A stretch of 64,000 bases of DNA from Schistocerca nitens. Lineage: Eukaryota > Arthropoda > Insecta > Orthoptera > Acrididae. Positions 42,343 through 52,935 of this stretch are shown here, piece by piece (the stretch's first letter is position 1; every line of letters starts with the position of its first letter). The stretch spans positions 190,579,548-190,643,547 of the forward strand of contig NC_064618.1 of the NCBI RefSeq assembly GCF_023898315.1, written 5' to 3'. The notes below the pieces were generated by a model that did not search any database, had not been told where the DNA came from, and was given only the letters and a program-made list of their open reading frames with translations. The position numbers and the translations under genes are program-made.

Positions 42343-45300
42343 CCCCCCCATGAACCATGGCCCTTACCATTGGTGGGGAGGCTTGCGTGCCTCAGCGATA
42401 CAGATGGCTGTACCGTAGGTGCAACCACAACGGAGGGGTATCTGTTGAGAGGCCAGACAAACATGTCGTTCCTGAAGAGGGGCAGCAGCCTTTTCAGTAG
42501 TTGCAGGGGCAACAGTCTGGATGATTGACTGATCTGGCCTTGTAACATTAACCAAAACGGCCTTGCTGTGCTGGTACTGCGAACGGCTGAAAGCAAGGGG
42601 AAACTACAGCCATAATTTTTCCCGAGGGCATGCAGCTTTACTGTATGATTAAATGATGATGGCGTCCTCTTGGGTAAAATATTCCGGAGGTAAAATAGTC
42701 CACCATTCGGATCTCCGGGCGGGGACTACTCAGGAGGACGTCGTTATCAGGAGAAAGAAAACTGGCGTTCTACGGATCGGAGCGTGGAATGTCAGAACCC
42801 TTAATCGGGCAGGTAGGTTAGAAAATTTAAAAAGGGAAATGGATAGGTTAAAGTTAGATATAATGGGAATTAGTGAAGTTCGGTGGCAGGAGGAACAAGA
42901 CTTTTGGTCAGGTGATTACAGGGTTATAAATACAAATCAAATATGGGTAATGCAGGAGTAGGTTTAATAATGAATAAAAAAATAGGAGTGCAGGTTAGCT
43001 ACTACAAACAGCATAGTGAACCCATTATTGTGGCCAAGATAGACACAAAGCCCATGCCTACTACAGTAGTACAAGTTTATATGCCAACTAGCTCTGCAGA
43101 TGATGAAGAAATTGATGAAATGTATGACGAGATAAAAGAAATTATTCAGGTAGTGAAGGGAGACGAAAATTTAATAGTCATGGGTGACTGGAATTCGTCA
43201 GTAGGAAAAGGGAGAGAAGGAAACATAGTAGGTGAATATGGATTGGGGGGAAGAAATGAAATAGAAAGCCGCCTTGTAGAATTTTGCACAGAGCATAACT
43301 TAATCATAGCTAACACTTGGTTCAAGAATCATAAAAGAAAGTTGTATACCTGTAAGAATCCTGGAGATACTAAAAGGTATCAGATAGATTATATAATGGT
43401 AAGACAGAGATTTAGGACCCAGGTTTTAAATTGTAAGACATTTCCAGGGGCAGATGTGGATTCTGACTACAATCTATTGGTTATGAACTGCAGATTGAAA
43501 CTGAAGAAACTGCAAAAAGGTGGGAATTTAAGGAGATGGGACCTGGATAAACTGAAAGAACCAGAGGTTGTAGAGAGTTTCAGGGAGAGCATAAGGGAAG
43601 AATTGACAGGGAAAGAAATACAGTAGAAGAAGAATGGGTAGCTCTGAGGGATGAAGTAGTGAAGGCAGCAGAGGATCAAGTAGGTAAAAAGACGAGGGCT
43701 AATATAAATCCTTGGGTAACAGAAGAAATATTGAATTTAATTGATGAAAGGAGAAAATATAAAAATGCAGTAAATGAAGCAGGCAAAAAGGAATACAAAC
43801 GTCTCAAAAATGAGATCGACAGGAAGTGCAAAATGGCTAAGCATGGATGGCTAGAGGACAAATGTAAGGATGTAGAGGCTTGTCTCACTAGGGGTAAGAT
43901 AGATACTGCCAACAGGAAAATTAAAGAGACCTTCGGAGAGAAGAGAACCACTTGTATGAATATCAAGAGCTCAGATGGCAACCCAGTTCTAAGCAAAGAA
44001 GGGAAGGCAGAAAGGTGGAAGGAGTATATAGAGGGTTTATACAAGGGCGATGTACTTGAGGACAATATTATGGAAATGGAAGAGGATGTAGATGAAGATG
44101 AAATGGGAGATAAGTTACTGCGTGAAGAGATTGACAGAGCACTGAAAGACATGAGTCGAAACAAGGCCCCGGGAGTAGACAACATTCCATTAGAACTACT
44201 GATGGCCTTGGGAGAGCCAGTCATGACAAAACTCTACCATCTGGTGAGCAAGATGTATGAGACAGGCGAAATACCCACAGACTTCAAGAAGAATATAATA
44301 ATTCCAATCCCAAAGAAAGCATGTGTTGACAGATGTGAAAATTACCGAACTATCAGTTTAATAAGTCACAGCTGCAAAATACTAACGCGAATTCTTTACA
44401 GGCGAATGGAAAAAGTGGTAGAAGCGGACCTCGGGGAAGATCAGTTTGGATTCCGTAGAAATGTTGGAACACGTGAGGCAATACTAACCTTACGACTTAT
44501 CTTAGAAGAAAGATTAAGAAAAGGCAAACCTACGTTTCTAGCATTTGTAGACTTAGAGAAAGCTTTTGACAACGTTAACTGGAATACTCTCTTTCAAATT
44601 CTGAAGGTGGCAGGGGTAAAATACAAGGAGCGAAAGGCTATTTACAATTTGTACAGTAACCAGATGGCAGTTATAAGAGTCGAGGGGCATGAAAGGGAAG
44701 CAGTGGTTGGGAAAGGAGTGAGATAGGGTTGTACCCTCTCCCCGATGTTATTCAATCTGTATACTGAGCAAGCAGTAAAGGAAACAAAAGAAAAATTCGG
44801 AGTAGGTATTAAAATTTATGGAGAAGAAATAAAAACTTTGAGGTTCGCCGATGACATTGTAATTCTGTCAGAGACAGCAAAGGACTTGGAAGAGCAGTTG
44901 AACGGAATGGACAGTGTCTTGAAAGGAGGATATAAGATGAACATCAACAAAAGCAAAACGAGGATAATGGAATGTAGTCAAATTAAATCGTGTGATGCTG
45001 AGGGGATTAGATTAGGAAATGAGACACTTAAAGTAGTAAAGGAGTTTTGCTATTTAGGGAGCAAAATAATTGATGATGGTCGAAGTAGAGAGGATATAAA
45101 ATGTAGACTGGCAATGGCAAGGAGATCGTTTCTGAAGAAGAGAAATTTGTTAACATTGAGTATAGATTTAAATGTCAGGACGTCGTTTCTGAAAGTATTT
45201 CTATGGAGTGTAGCCATGTATGGAAGTGAAACATGGACGATAACCAGTTTGGACAAGAAGAGAATAGAAGCTTTTGAAATGTGGTGCTACTGAAGAATGC

Positions 45301-45625
45301 TGAAGATAAGGTGGGTAGATCACGTAACTAATGAGGAGGTATTGATTAGGATTGGGGAGAAGAGAATTTTGTGGCACAACTTTACTAGAAGAAGGGATCG
45401 GTTGGTAGGACATGTTTTGAGGCATCAAGGGATCACAAATTACCATCGGAGGGCAGCATGGAGGGTAAAAATCGTAGAGGGAGACCAAGAGATGAATACA
45501 CTAAGCAGATTCAGAAGGATGTGGGTTTCAGTAGGTACTGGGAGATGAAGAAGCTTGCACAGATAGAGTAGAATAGAGAGCTGCATCAAACCAGTCTCAG
45601 GACTGAAGACCACCACAACAACAAC
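42343..45625 (+). mobile_element. Full-length RTE-like LINE (APE-RT)
   Basis: It is bounded by the 11-bp duplication ATCTCTCAATA (42332-42342 and 45626-45636). A 5' region of about 310 bp precedes the coding part, and the 3' end is CAACAACAAC-type simple sequence at about 45610-45625, typical of RTE-group elements. The 3283 bp sit inside LTR element B on the opposite strand. Confidence 0.87.
42653..45548 (+). pseudogene. APE endonuclease-reverse transcriptase of RTE-like LINE
   Basis: One protein spread over three frames. The endonuclease starts in LRIGAWNVRTLNRAGRLENL and GISEVRWQEE (42765-42905), shifts frame near 42935, and continues with VYMPTSS, VMGDWNSSVG, QIDYIMV and a weak SDYNLL (43075-43480). 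A second shift lies near 43630. The RT then reads NKAPGVDNIPLELL, ENYRTISLISHSCKILTRIL, DQFGFRRNVGTREAI, FVDLEKAFDNVNW, stop (TAG 44724-44726, where GVR*GC is expected to be QGC), LRFADDIVILSE, MYGSETWT, a TGA at 45291-45293, then RMLKIRWVDHVTN and RLVGHVLRH. The C-terminal GHV-RH block is usual for this group. Dead, with four breaks I can see. RTE/BovB-like rather than Jockey is judged from the endonuclease and C-terminal motifs. Confidence 0.82.
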
Positions 45626-45899
45626 ATCTCTCAATAAATGGTTTTACATCTGAAATGTAGTGCAAACCTTTAATCTTCCTAGTACTCAGAGTTTCAACTT
45701 GAACACAATTATCATGCGGTATACGACGGTAAAAAATACTGCAATTTTTCTCAAGGTTAGCTTCTGTTATTTTTCTCAGAGCCAGCCGGCGCACGTGGCT
45801 GCCTGCGGTGCGAGTCATTGTCTGTCTCTTTGTTGGCACGCATCCTTATTAGGATTAGGAGACCTAACTTCTACAAATTCACTTTGTCGAGAGGCCACT

Positions 45900-48269
45900 G
45901 CCCTGTTTGAATCCCGCCAGTTTCGATTGAATTCTGGTCTATTGTTAAGGTTATGTCGTCTGTCGTCATGTCGGTTGTAACTGTAATTTTTTCCTTGTCA
46001 GTCACATGGTGGAGAATTTCTCCATGAGTTGTAACTGCGCGGTGGACCGTTGCGTCTGACGTTATTCTGTCTCCATTGATAATAATTGTTTGGGTTCCCA
46101 TATTGTCTTTTTCTATGGTTATCTCTGTCATATTCATTACTACAGAAATGCGATCTTTCTCTGTAACTATTATTACTCTGCCAACGGTTGACATACGGGT
46201 GGTGTCTGTTTTGGTCACGATTTGCCTTGTAAGAATAGACTTGTCGTGTCCAGATATTATTTCTGTCATCGCGGAATTGTAACGGATGTGACCTGTAATT
46301 GTTGTTTTCCTCCTTTTCGCGTCCCGTGATTGTCAGTGTCAATTTCCAATTCTTGTAACAGTCCCTGAAAAGCTTCAATGTAGTCTTTGCAACGACCTGC
46401 CAAAATAACATGTCGTAAATGTTCAGGCAATTTGATTCGGCAAATGCGGATGAGTTCTGAGGGACTGTATGGGTTTAGCAGATACTGATTCTTATGCAAC
46501 ATGTCTTCAAAATATTACACAAGACTTTAAAATTCAGTTTGTTCGAAATGTTTCATCATTATGATGCTATGTTTTACTCGGTCTCGTGTAGCTTGAGACC
46601 AATATGCTGAGAGGAAGGCATGATAAAATTCACCTTCACGGTGACAATCATGAATGACCAATCGCATTCTTACAGCTGGTTCATTCTCTAAATAGCCACA
46701 CATAAATTCTAATCTGTGCTCTAGTGACTAGTTAGAAGGAAAATAATGACAGAATTGATGAGGCCACGCTTGTGGATGAATGTCGTTGCCGGAATTCTTA
46801 ATTGTTTTCAATTTACATGTAGTAATAAACAGCCACGCGGGATTAGCCGAGCGGTCTAAGGCGCTGCAGTAGTGGGTTCGAGTCCTCCCACGGGCATGGG
46901 TGTGTGTGTTTGTCCTTAGGATAATTTAGGTTAAGTAGTGTGTAAGCTTATGGACTGATGACCTTAGCAGTTAAGTCCCATAAGATTTCACACACAGTAA
47001 TAAACAGCTTATAGTCAAAATCATCATGTCGGCGAGTTGCATATCGCTCATTGTTACGTCGTGTCGGTGATTCCATCTCAAAATTCGGTACACCTAGCCA
47101 ATTTCTTTCATAATTTCTGAAATGCCCTGTGTTACAAATTTGCGGCTTTTCCGTAGTTCTAAGTCCCTCATCCCGTGATGGAGCGCGAGTGTCTTCTGAA
47201 ATATGTAATTCTTGTAATACTTGTGCCAACTGACCTTGTACTTTCCGAATTTCTGTTTTGTGTTTCATATTAATTTGATTTTGATTTTGTTTAAATTTCT
47301 TAATTCGGTCGTACTCTTCTGTGTCAGTGAAGGTTACCAGTCTTGTGTCATTCAGATCATCATTTACCTCTGTAGATAAGTTAGTGAACTGATCGTAAAG
47401 TTCGGCAAACATCTCCGATAATGAATTGATTTCCTCAGTGTCTTTTTCTGAACCAAGTTTCAGAGTGTCCGTTTGTGTTGAAAATGTATCTACTATGTCC
47501 TTTAAGTTTCCTTGAGCTTTTACAAGTTGCGTAACCGAATCAGTCGATGCAATTGAGTCAATTTTAGCTTGCAAGGTGTCGTGAGTTTCATGAACAATAT
47601 TTTGTAGTTCTTTTATGGCTGCTTCGTGATTCTGTAATGTATTTTCATGACGCGAAAAAATAGGTTGAAAATGCTCACAAATTTGTGTTTTTACGCCATT
47701 ACAGACTTTTTCGATTTTAAGTAACTTAGCAGTTAAACTTTCATGCGTTTGATCAAGTGTGGTGTCTACCTTTTGAAGATTTTGTTCCATTGTGTCTAAC
47801 TTTTGAAGCTTTTGTCCCATTTGTTTCTGACTTGGTTCAAGCGTTGTGTCTAACTTTTGAAGCCTTTGTCCCATTTGTTGCATTAACTGTAATATGTTCC
47901 TCAGTGCTATTCGGCAGTGCATTTGAACTGGCAATATTCGCATTTTGAAAACCAGAAAATGTGTCTTGACTTATTTGAGAAAACGGTGAGGCCGCAAAAC
48001 CTGAATGTACAGTATTTGCAAGATTGTGTCCTGTCATTTCCTATTCCTGAGACGAGCTGTTGCCGACCGATAATACTTCCCTGTTAACTAATTGTTTCAC
48101 TGTCTACACAATTATTTGCCGCCCGCTCCTCTTCCCTATGCACAATTACCAAATTACTACTTCAAATGTCTGTTAATTCATTACACTGTGGTGCTGATGA
48201 GCTACGCTCGTCGTCACTATCATTTCTCAGTTTACTTTGGAGCCTAGAGTTACGTTTTTCACACGCCAT
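45900..48269 (-). pseudogene. gag-like protein of element B
   Basis: It starts at ATG 48269 (MACEKRNSRLQSKLRNDSDD). A first interrupted stretch runs to about 47945 (NLANTVHSGFAASPFSQISQ), then a coiled coil at 46990-47900 with internal repeats of LQKLDT (QKQMGQKLQKLDTMEQNLQK), VKTQICEHFQPIFSRHENTL and TFTDTEEYDRIKKFKQNQNQ. After the SINE insertion the frame continues GNDIHPQAWPHQFCHYFPSN, HRLEFMCGYLENEPAVRMRL, EFYHAFLSAYWSQATRDRVK and SELIRICRIKLPEHLRHVIL. It ends in an Asn/Arg/Tyr-rich basic tail (45998-46300) suited to RNA binding. No CCHC knuckle. Stops after SN and TEF and frame changes near 46280 break it. It is more complete than the A copy at its end. Confidence 0.68.
46834..46995 (+). 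repeat. tRNA-derived SINE, family S3, internally deleted
   Basis: A 13-bp duplication, AGTAATAAACAGC (46821-46833 and 46996-47008), flanks it. The head is GATTAGCCGAGCGGTCTAAG and then GGGTTCGAGTCCTCC with the anticodon and variable part mostly missing. The body has TGTCCTTAGGATAATTTAGG and GGACTGATGACCTTAGCAG, related to the S1/S2 body. Confidence 0.88.
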
Positions 48270-48453
48270 AATTATTATGTATTTCACACGATAACAATAA
48301 AAGCACAATTTGAAGATCAAAAATAAGAAAACACATTAACATAGCACTGAAAATAATATCTATTTAATTGCAAGTGCAGCTGCGAAATACTTGATGCAAA
48401 TCTACATAGCCAACTTACATAAGAGCGCTACGTGGCGTTACCCAATACTTACA

Positions 48454-49479
48454 ATGCCAATATATCTGTCTCCAATCAGTACTCCTTCCGATCTCATTAG
48501 CACTTTACTGAATTTGCATAAATCTGAAATATAGCTGTTCGCATTCAACAACACGTCTATCCACCACTACTATTTCCGCCAATCTGATTAGGCAGCGACG
48601 CTACTTCACTTGGCAGCCCGAGCTAGGCGGATCCCCGAAGACAGCCGAAGAGCTTCGTCTGCCTTTTTATTTAGCTATTGTTTTTAGTTTAGCGTTTAAT
48701 TCCTACTTTCACAATATTCAGGTGATAGCTTGTTATTTACAGGTACCTATTCCAGAATGTGGAGTAAATGTAATGCTCTGTTATTAAAATAATAGTGTAG
48801 GAAAGTCAGCATTTTGGCGCGCATCCTCCGAACGTGTCAGCCAGTTACATTGATAGCCCACAATTCTGGTGGCATTTCTGCAGACAAGCACCTTCTACCA
48901 CTGATACCTCACAACACATTACGTCATACGCACAATGCTGCAACTTCTGCCCTCAGATGAAAGAATCTTGGAATTACATATTACGGGTGCTAAGCCAAAA
49001 ATTTCACACACTGTCACATCACAGTGCTCCAGATATCTGGATATTGCAAGATGTGACCAGAAAGGCATATAAACTTCCAGAATGAGGCCCCTTTCAAACT
49101 ATTGTCAGATCTTGATAACGCTGTCTCAGAAGACTTCGCTTCATTTCCGTTTGCTTCACAGTGATCACTCAACTCCCGATGCCCTGTTTGACGAAGGTAA
49201 TGACAGGTATCATAAAACGGCGCTCAGAATAGTGGTGCGAAAACAAGAAAATACCACCGGAAAAACAACTAGGGTTTCGAAAAGGAAAACGAACAACTGA
49301 AATCTTTTTACCTTTAGTGACTGAAATACAGGTAAATTTCTCTCGGATTAATCGTATGATAACTGCGTTCATAATCTTCACTAAAGCACAAGTAAACGTC
49401 GTTTCGTCAGTCTTGCTCAAAAATCTGGTAGCCCTCGAGATTCCAAATTTACTCATATGGAACTCTGTAAATATTCTAA
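48454..49479. other. No recognised gene or repeat
   Basis: Open frames at 48834-49085 and 49082-49300 carry no recognisable motif. The sequence to the left of 48620 could include more of B's lost 5' end, but I could not align it. Confidence 0.35.
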
Positions 49480-49673
49480 CAAGGGAACCTCCCCATCGCA
49501 CCCCCCTCAGATTTAGTTATAAGTTGGCACAGTGGATAGGCCTTGAAAAACTGAACACAGATCAATCGAGAAAACAGGAAGAAGTTGTGTGGAACTATGA
49601 AAAAATTAGTAAAAAAACAAACTAAGTAGTCCATGCGAAGATAAGCAACATAAAGAAGACTAGGAGCCAAGGA

Positions 49674-49745
49674 GCGCCGTGGTCCCGTGGTTAGCGAGAG
49701 CAGCTACGGAACGAGAGGTCGTAGGTTGAAGTCATCCCTCCACTG
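49674..49745 (+). other. tRNA-like module in left arm of foldback
   Basis: The sequence GTGGTCCCGTGGTTAGCG resembles a D-arm/A box, and GGTTGAAGTCATCCC 45 bp on resembles a T-arm/B box with two changes. No full cloverleaf with a credible anticodon arm or acceptor is visible, so it is not called as a tRNA gene. Confidence 0.6.
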
Positions 49746-50171
49746 AAAAGTTTAATTTTTTATTTTCAGTTTACGTGACAAACTCTTATGTATTCATCAC
49801 TTTTTTGAGACTGATTATCACATCCACAAGAAAACCTAAATCGGGCAAGGTAGAAGAATCTTTTTACCCATTCGCCAAGTGTACAAGTTAGGTGGGTTGA
49901 CAACATATTCCTGTCATGTGACGCACATGCCGTCACCAGTGTCGTATAGAATGTATCAGACGTGTTTTACCGTGGAGGAATCGGTTGACCTATGACCCTG
50001 CGATCAAATGTTTTCGGTTCCCATTGGAGAGGGACGTCCTTTCGTCTACTAATCGCACGGTTTTGCGGTGCGGTGGCAAAACACAGACACTAAACTCATT
50101 GCAGTGAACAGAGACGCCAATGAACGAACGGACAGATCATAACTTTGCGAAAATAAAGAAAGTAAAATTTT

Positions 50172-50243
50172 CAGTCCAGGGAAGACTTGAACCAAGGACC
50201 TCTCGTTCTCTAGCTAATCACGCTAACCACGTGACCATGGCGC
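50172..50243 (-). other. tRNA-like module in right arm of foldback
   Basis: Mirror of the left module, read on the minus strand: CACGTGGTTAGCGTGA and GGTTCAAGTCTTCCC. This copy is nearer a consensus B box (GGTTCAANTC) than the left arm. Confidence 0.62.
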
Positions 50244-50469
50244 ACCTAGACTAATAATGTTATTCATGTTACCTATGTTCGCATGGACTACTCAGTTAGT
50301 CTATTTTACTAATTTTTTTCAATGTTGCACACAACTTCTTCCTGTTTTCTCGATTGATCTGTGTTCAGTTTTTCAAGGTCTATCCACTGTGCCAACTTAT
50401 AACTAAATTGAGGAGGTGCGATGGGGAGGTTCCCTTGTAAGCAATAGGAGGACAGTAATTTTGCTACAC

Positions 50470-52050
50470 GGAACTACACTTGGACCCAAAGAAACTTGTA
50501 GAGAATTCCCTCACTCTTCAATCTCTATGTTGTAGGCCTTCATAACCTTTACCAGTGACATCCAAATATTGCAGTACGCAGACGACGTATGCATGTATTC
50601 CGAAGACAATACTCTGCAGTCCAGTAGACAGAAAATGCACACAGCAGTCGTACGTCTGCCTGAGTGGTGTACAGAAAGTGGCTGCAAAATCTCTGACAGC
50701 AAGTCTATTCTCATGATTCCTACTCGCCGTTGTATTTCACTTATCCATACATTGCAACTGGGACGACATACTTTTCCGGTTTCGAAAACAACTCAATATC
50801 GTTGAATGATTATCGACAATAAACCAAGATGGTGTCCTCCTAACCGACACATAATTACTGGATGTGAAAAAGTCTGCAATGTCATCGTAGCTAGGACAGG
50901 AGTATGGTGGGGAAGCGATGACTTTCCGCCGGTCCCTAGCAAGGTCACACATGAATTATGAGCACCAATACCACGTATCAGCATCAGTCAGCACGCACCA
51001 TAGAATCGACACTACGCAGTACAAAGCCTTGCGTATGGTTATTGAGGCGTTCATGTCAACCTTACCAGTTTTGTTACTGTTTGAAGCGAATGAACTACCC
51101 TTAATGCTGTGACCGACATTCATCTGTAAAAAATTGCTCGTGCGGCTCAGTCTCGACGAATATGGGGCCCCTCAACGAGAAAACCGGGAATTAACATTCC
51201 ACTTAGTGAGGGGCCGATACCGGATAAAAGCAACATCCACTCGTCACTATGTGTGGAAATTCTTCTTATACCGCGTTACAGCAGTCCGTTCGGCAGACTG
51301 CCGCCAGGATCAGTTTAACGTTTCAAAACCTGGACGCACTAATGCAACGGGACTGGAATTCCTATCTCACTACGACGATGTGTGGTTGGTGTACACAGAT
51401 GGGTCTAAATCTAGTGAAGGCGCTGTTAATGCTTATTCGGTACCCCGAAATAACAACAAGGGCTACACAACCTGGGTCCATACTTCACTGTTATATCTGC
51501 CGAGCTGTTTGCCATTTTTGGAGACCTACTATTCGTGTAGACAATCACAGCAGGCACAATAGTCATCATCTCTCTACAACTGATCAGAAACCATCATAAT
51601 AGTTTTACCAACCCAACAGTTGCAGCAACTTTCGACGTTATGTTTTGGGTGCTGAGGAACTGTCGCAGGTTTTTAATGGTATGGATGATAGGTCACTCTA
51701 GGATACTTGGAAATGTACAGGTAGATGCCGTAGCAAGGAAGGGATCTCTGATAAAGCAAGTACAGATTACAAGTTCTCTCTCGCAGGCATGATACCCCTA
51801 CTTAGAAAGTGGATGTCGTCTAACTGGCAAGAGGAATGACCGCCGACATGTAAAATATCCAACTCTGCATTGTACAAGCACTCATCACAGTCATCTACAC
51901 GACACACATGCAAACTTGACATTCCATAAGAGATCAAAGGTAGGCAATTGCGAACCATCATCACTAGAACTTTGCTAAGAGCGGCGATGCAGGTGAATGT
52001 GTCTGCTTCCCTACCTTCATTCCCTGGGTATAGAATTACTTTTACTTCCG
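50470..52050 (+). pseudogene. LINE fragment with RT and RNase H (I-group-like)
   Basis: The plus strand reads ILQYADDVCMYSEDNTLQSS (RT active site, YADD, about 50566-50620), LPEWCTESGCKISDSKSILM (50660-50720), IDTTQYKALRMVIEAFMSTL, DVWLVYTDGSKSSEGAVNAY (RNase H, first catalytic Asp of YTDGS, 51380-51440), and KWMSSNWQEE near 51810. An RNase H after RT is characteristic of the I/R1/LOA side of LINEs and separates it from the other LINEs in this window. Many stops and shifts. The N-terminal RT and endonuclease are absent. Confidence 0.72.
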
Positions 52051-52299
52051 ATGTATACAAAAATCATCGGCTCTCAATCCTCTCTTTACAGGCTGTCAGT
52101 CAGTCATTTAACACTTGGTCAACCATACGATTATTTAGAAACCAAATCCTTCATCTGCACGGGAAGTCGTTCCACTATTGTGGGTGGGCTTGTCGATGGA
52201 GTTCGAGGATATGGAAACCAAATGAATCTTCCGTCAAACTCAAACAAAATAACACTTACATAATATAATACAGTGAATCCATGAATATGCGTTGCACCC

Positions 52300-52935
52300 G
52301 TATTGATATCGGTGTTCCTCCCGTAATATTGCAGAAATAGTTGGCAGGAATGTAGCCGTTGTACTCGATTGCGAGAAGCAGTGGTCACGAGAATATGCGG
52401 TCACAAGAAGACAAGAAGACCAGGCTCCACATGGCCACGTGACTCTACACCGAAAAGGAAGACTATCGGGTTCGGCGTATGGCTCTGGTGCTTCGCACTG
52501 CATCTGCAACAGTAAATTGAGCAGCAGTTGGCAGCACAGTGATGCAACGAAACGTTATAAATAGGTTACTTCAGGGACTGCTCTGAGCCAGACGCCCTGT
52601 AGCGTGCATTCCACCGTCTCCAAACCACCTCCATGTGCGTCTTCAGTGGTGTCAAGCGAGAGCTCATTTGGGAGGGGGGGAGGGGGGGACAGGGTGGAAG
52701 ACTGTTGTGTTTTCTGATGAAAGCTGGTTTTCCTTCGGTGCCACTATTGACTGTGTATTGGTTGGAAGGAGGCAGTGAAGGTCCTGCAGCCAACCTGTCT
52801 GCGTGCTAGACTCGCAGGACCTAGACTGGAGTCATGGTCTGGTTTGCGATTTCATATGACATTAGGAACCATTTCGTGGTTATCCCGCGCACTCTGACTG
52901 TGAATTTGTACGTCAGTCTGGTTACATAACTTTCT
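52300..52935 (+). pseudogene. Tc1-like transposase relic
   Basis: Frames combined: SRNIAEIVGRNVAVV (first HTH), a poorly kept middle, RLLQGLL, VVFSDESWFSFGATID (first catalytic Asp, about 52710-52755), GVMVWFAISYDIRNHFVVIP and RTLTVNLYVS (52830-52920). The second half, with the remaining Asp and Glu, is missing. A G-rich expansion (52669-52694) lies just before the DES motif and disrupts the frame. It differs from families X, Y and Z. Confidence 0.65.

Larger units (their letters stand above)
38654..48453 (-). mobile_element. LTR retrotransposon B (gag only), opposite to A
   Basis: Right to left: a remnant of the 5' LTR (about 48410-48453, with GGTAACGCCACGTAGCGCTCT), gag (48269 down to about 45900), AT-rich non-coding internal DNA collinear with A, a G-rich polypurine-like stretch (GTGGGGAGCATGGGGC, 39242-39257 on the minus strand) and the 3' LTR. 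It is interrupted by a full-length RTE-like LINE and a SINE. No pol motif is visible. Compared with A it keeps the complete gag end and the 3' LTR but has lost most of the 5' LTR. Confidence 0.72.
49480..50437. mobile_element. 958-bp foldback element with tRNA-like arms
   Basis: Ends CAAGGGAACCTCCCCATCGC are inverted at both termini. The arms remain similar for about 300 bp (49480-49780 and 50130-50437). Flanks are TAA on both sides, fitting a 3-bp duplication of the PIF/Harbinger type. There is no transposase. Each arm contains a tRNA-like block (listed separately). The central about 350 bp is unique. Confidence 0.85.
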
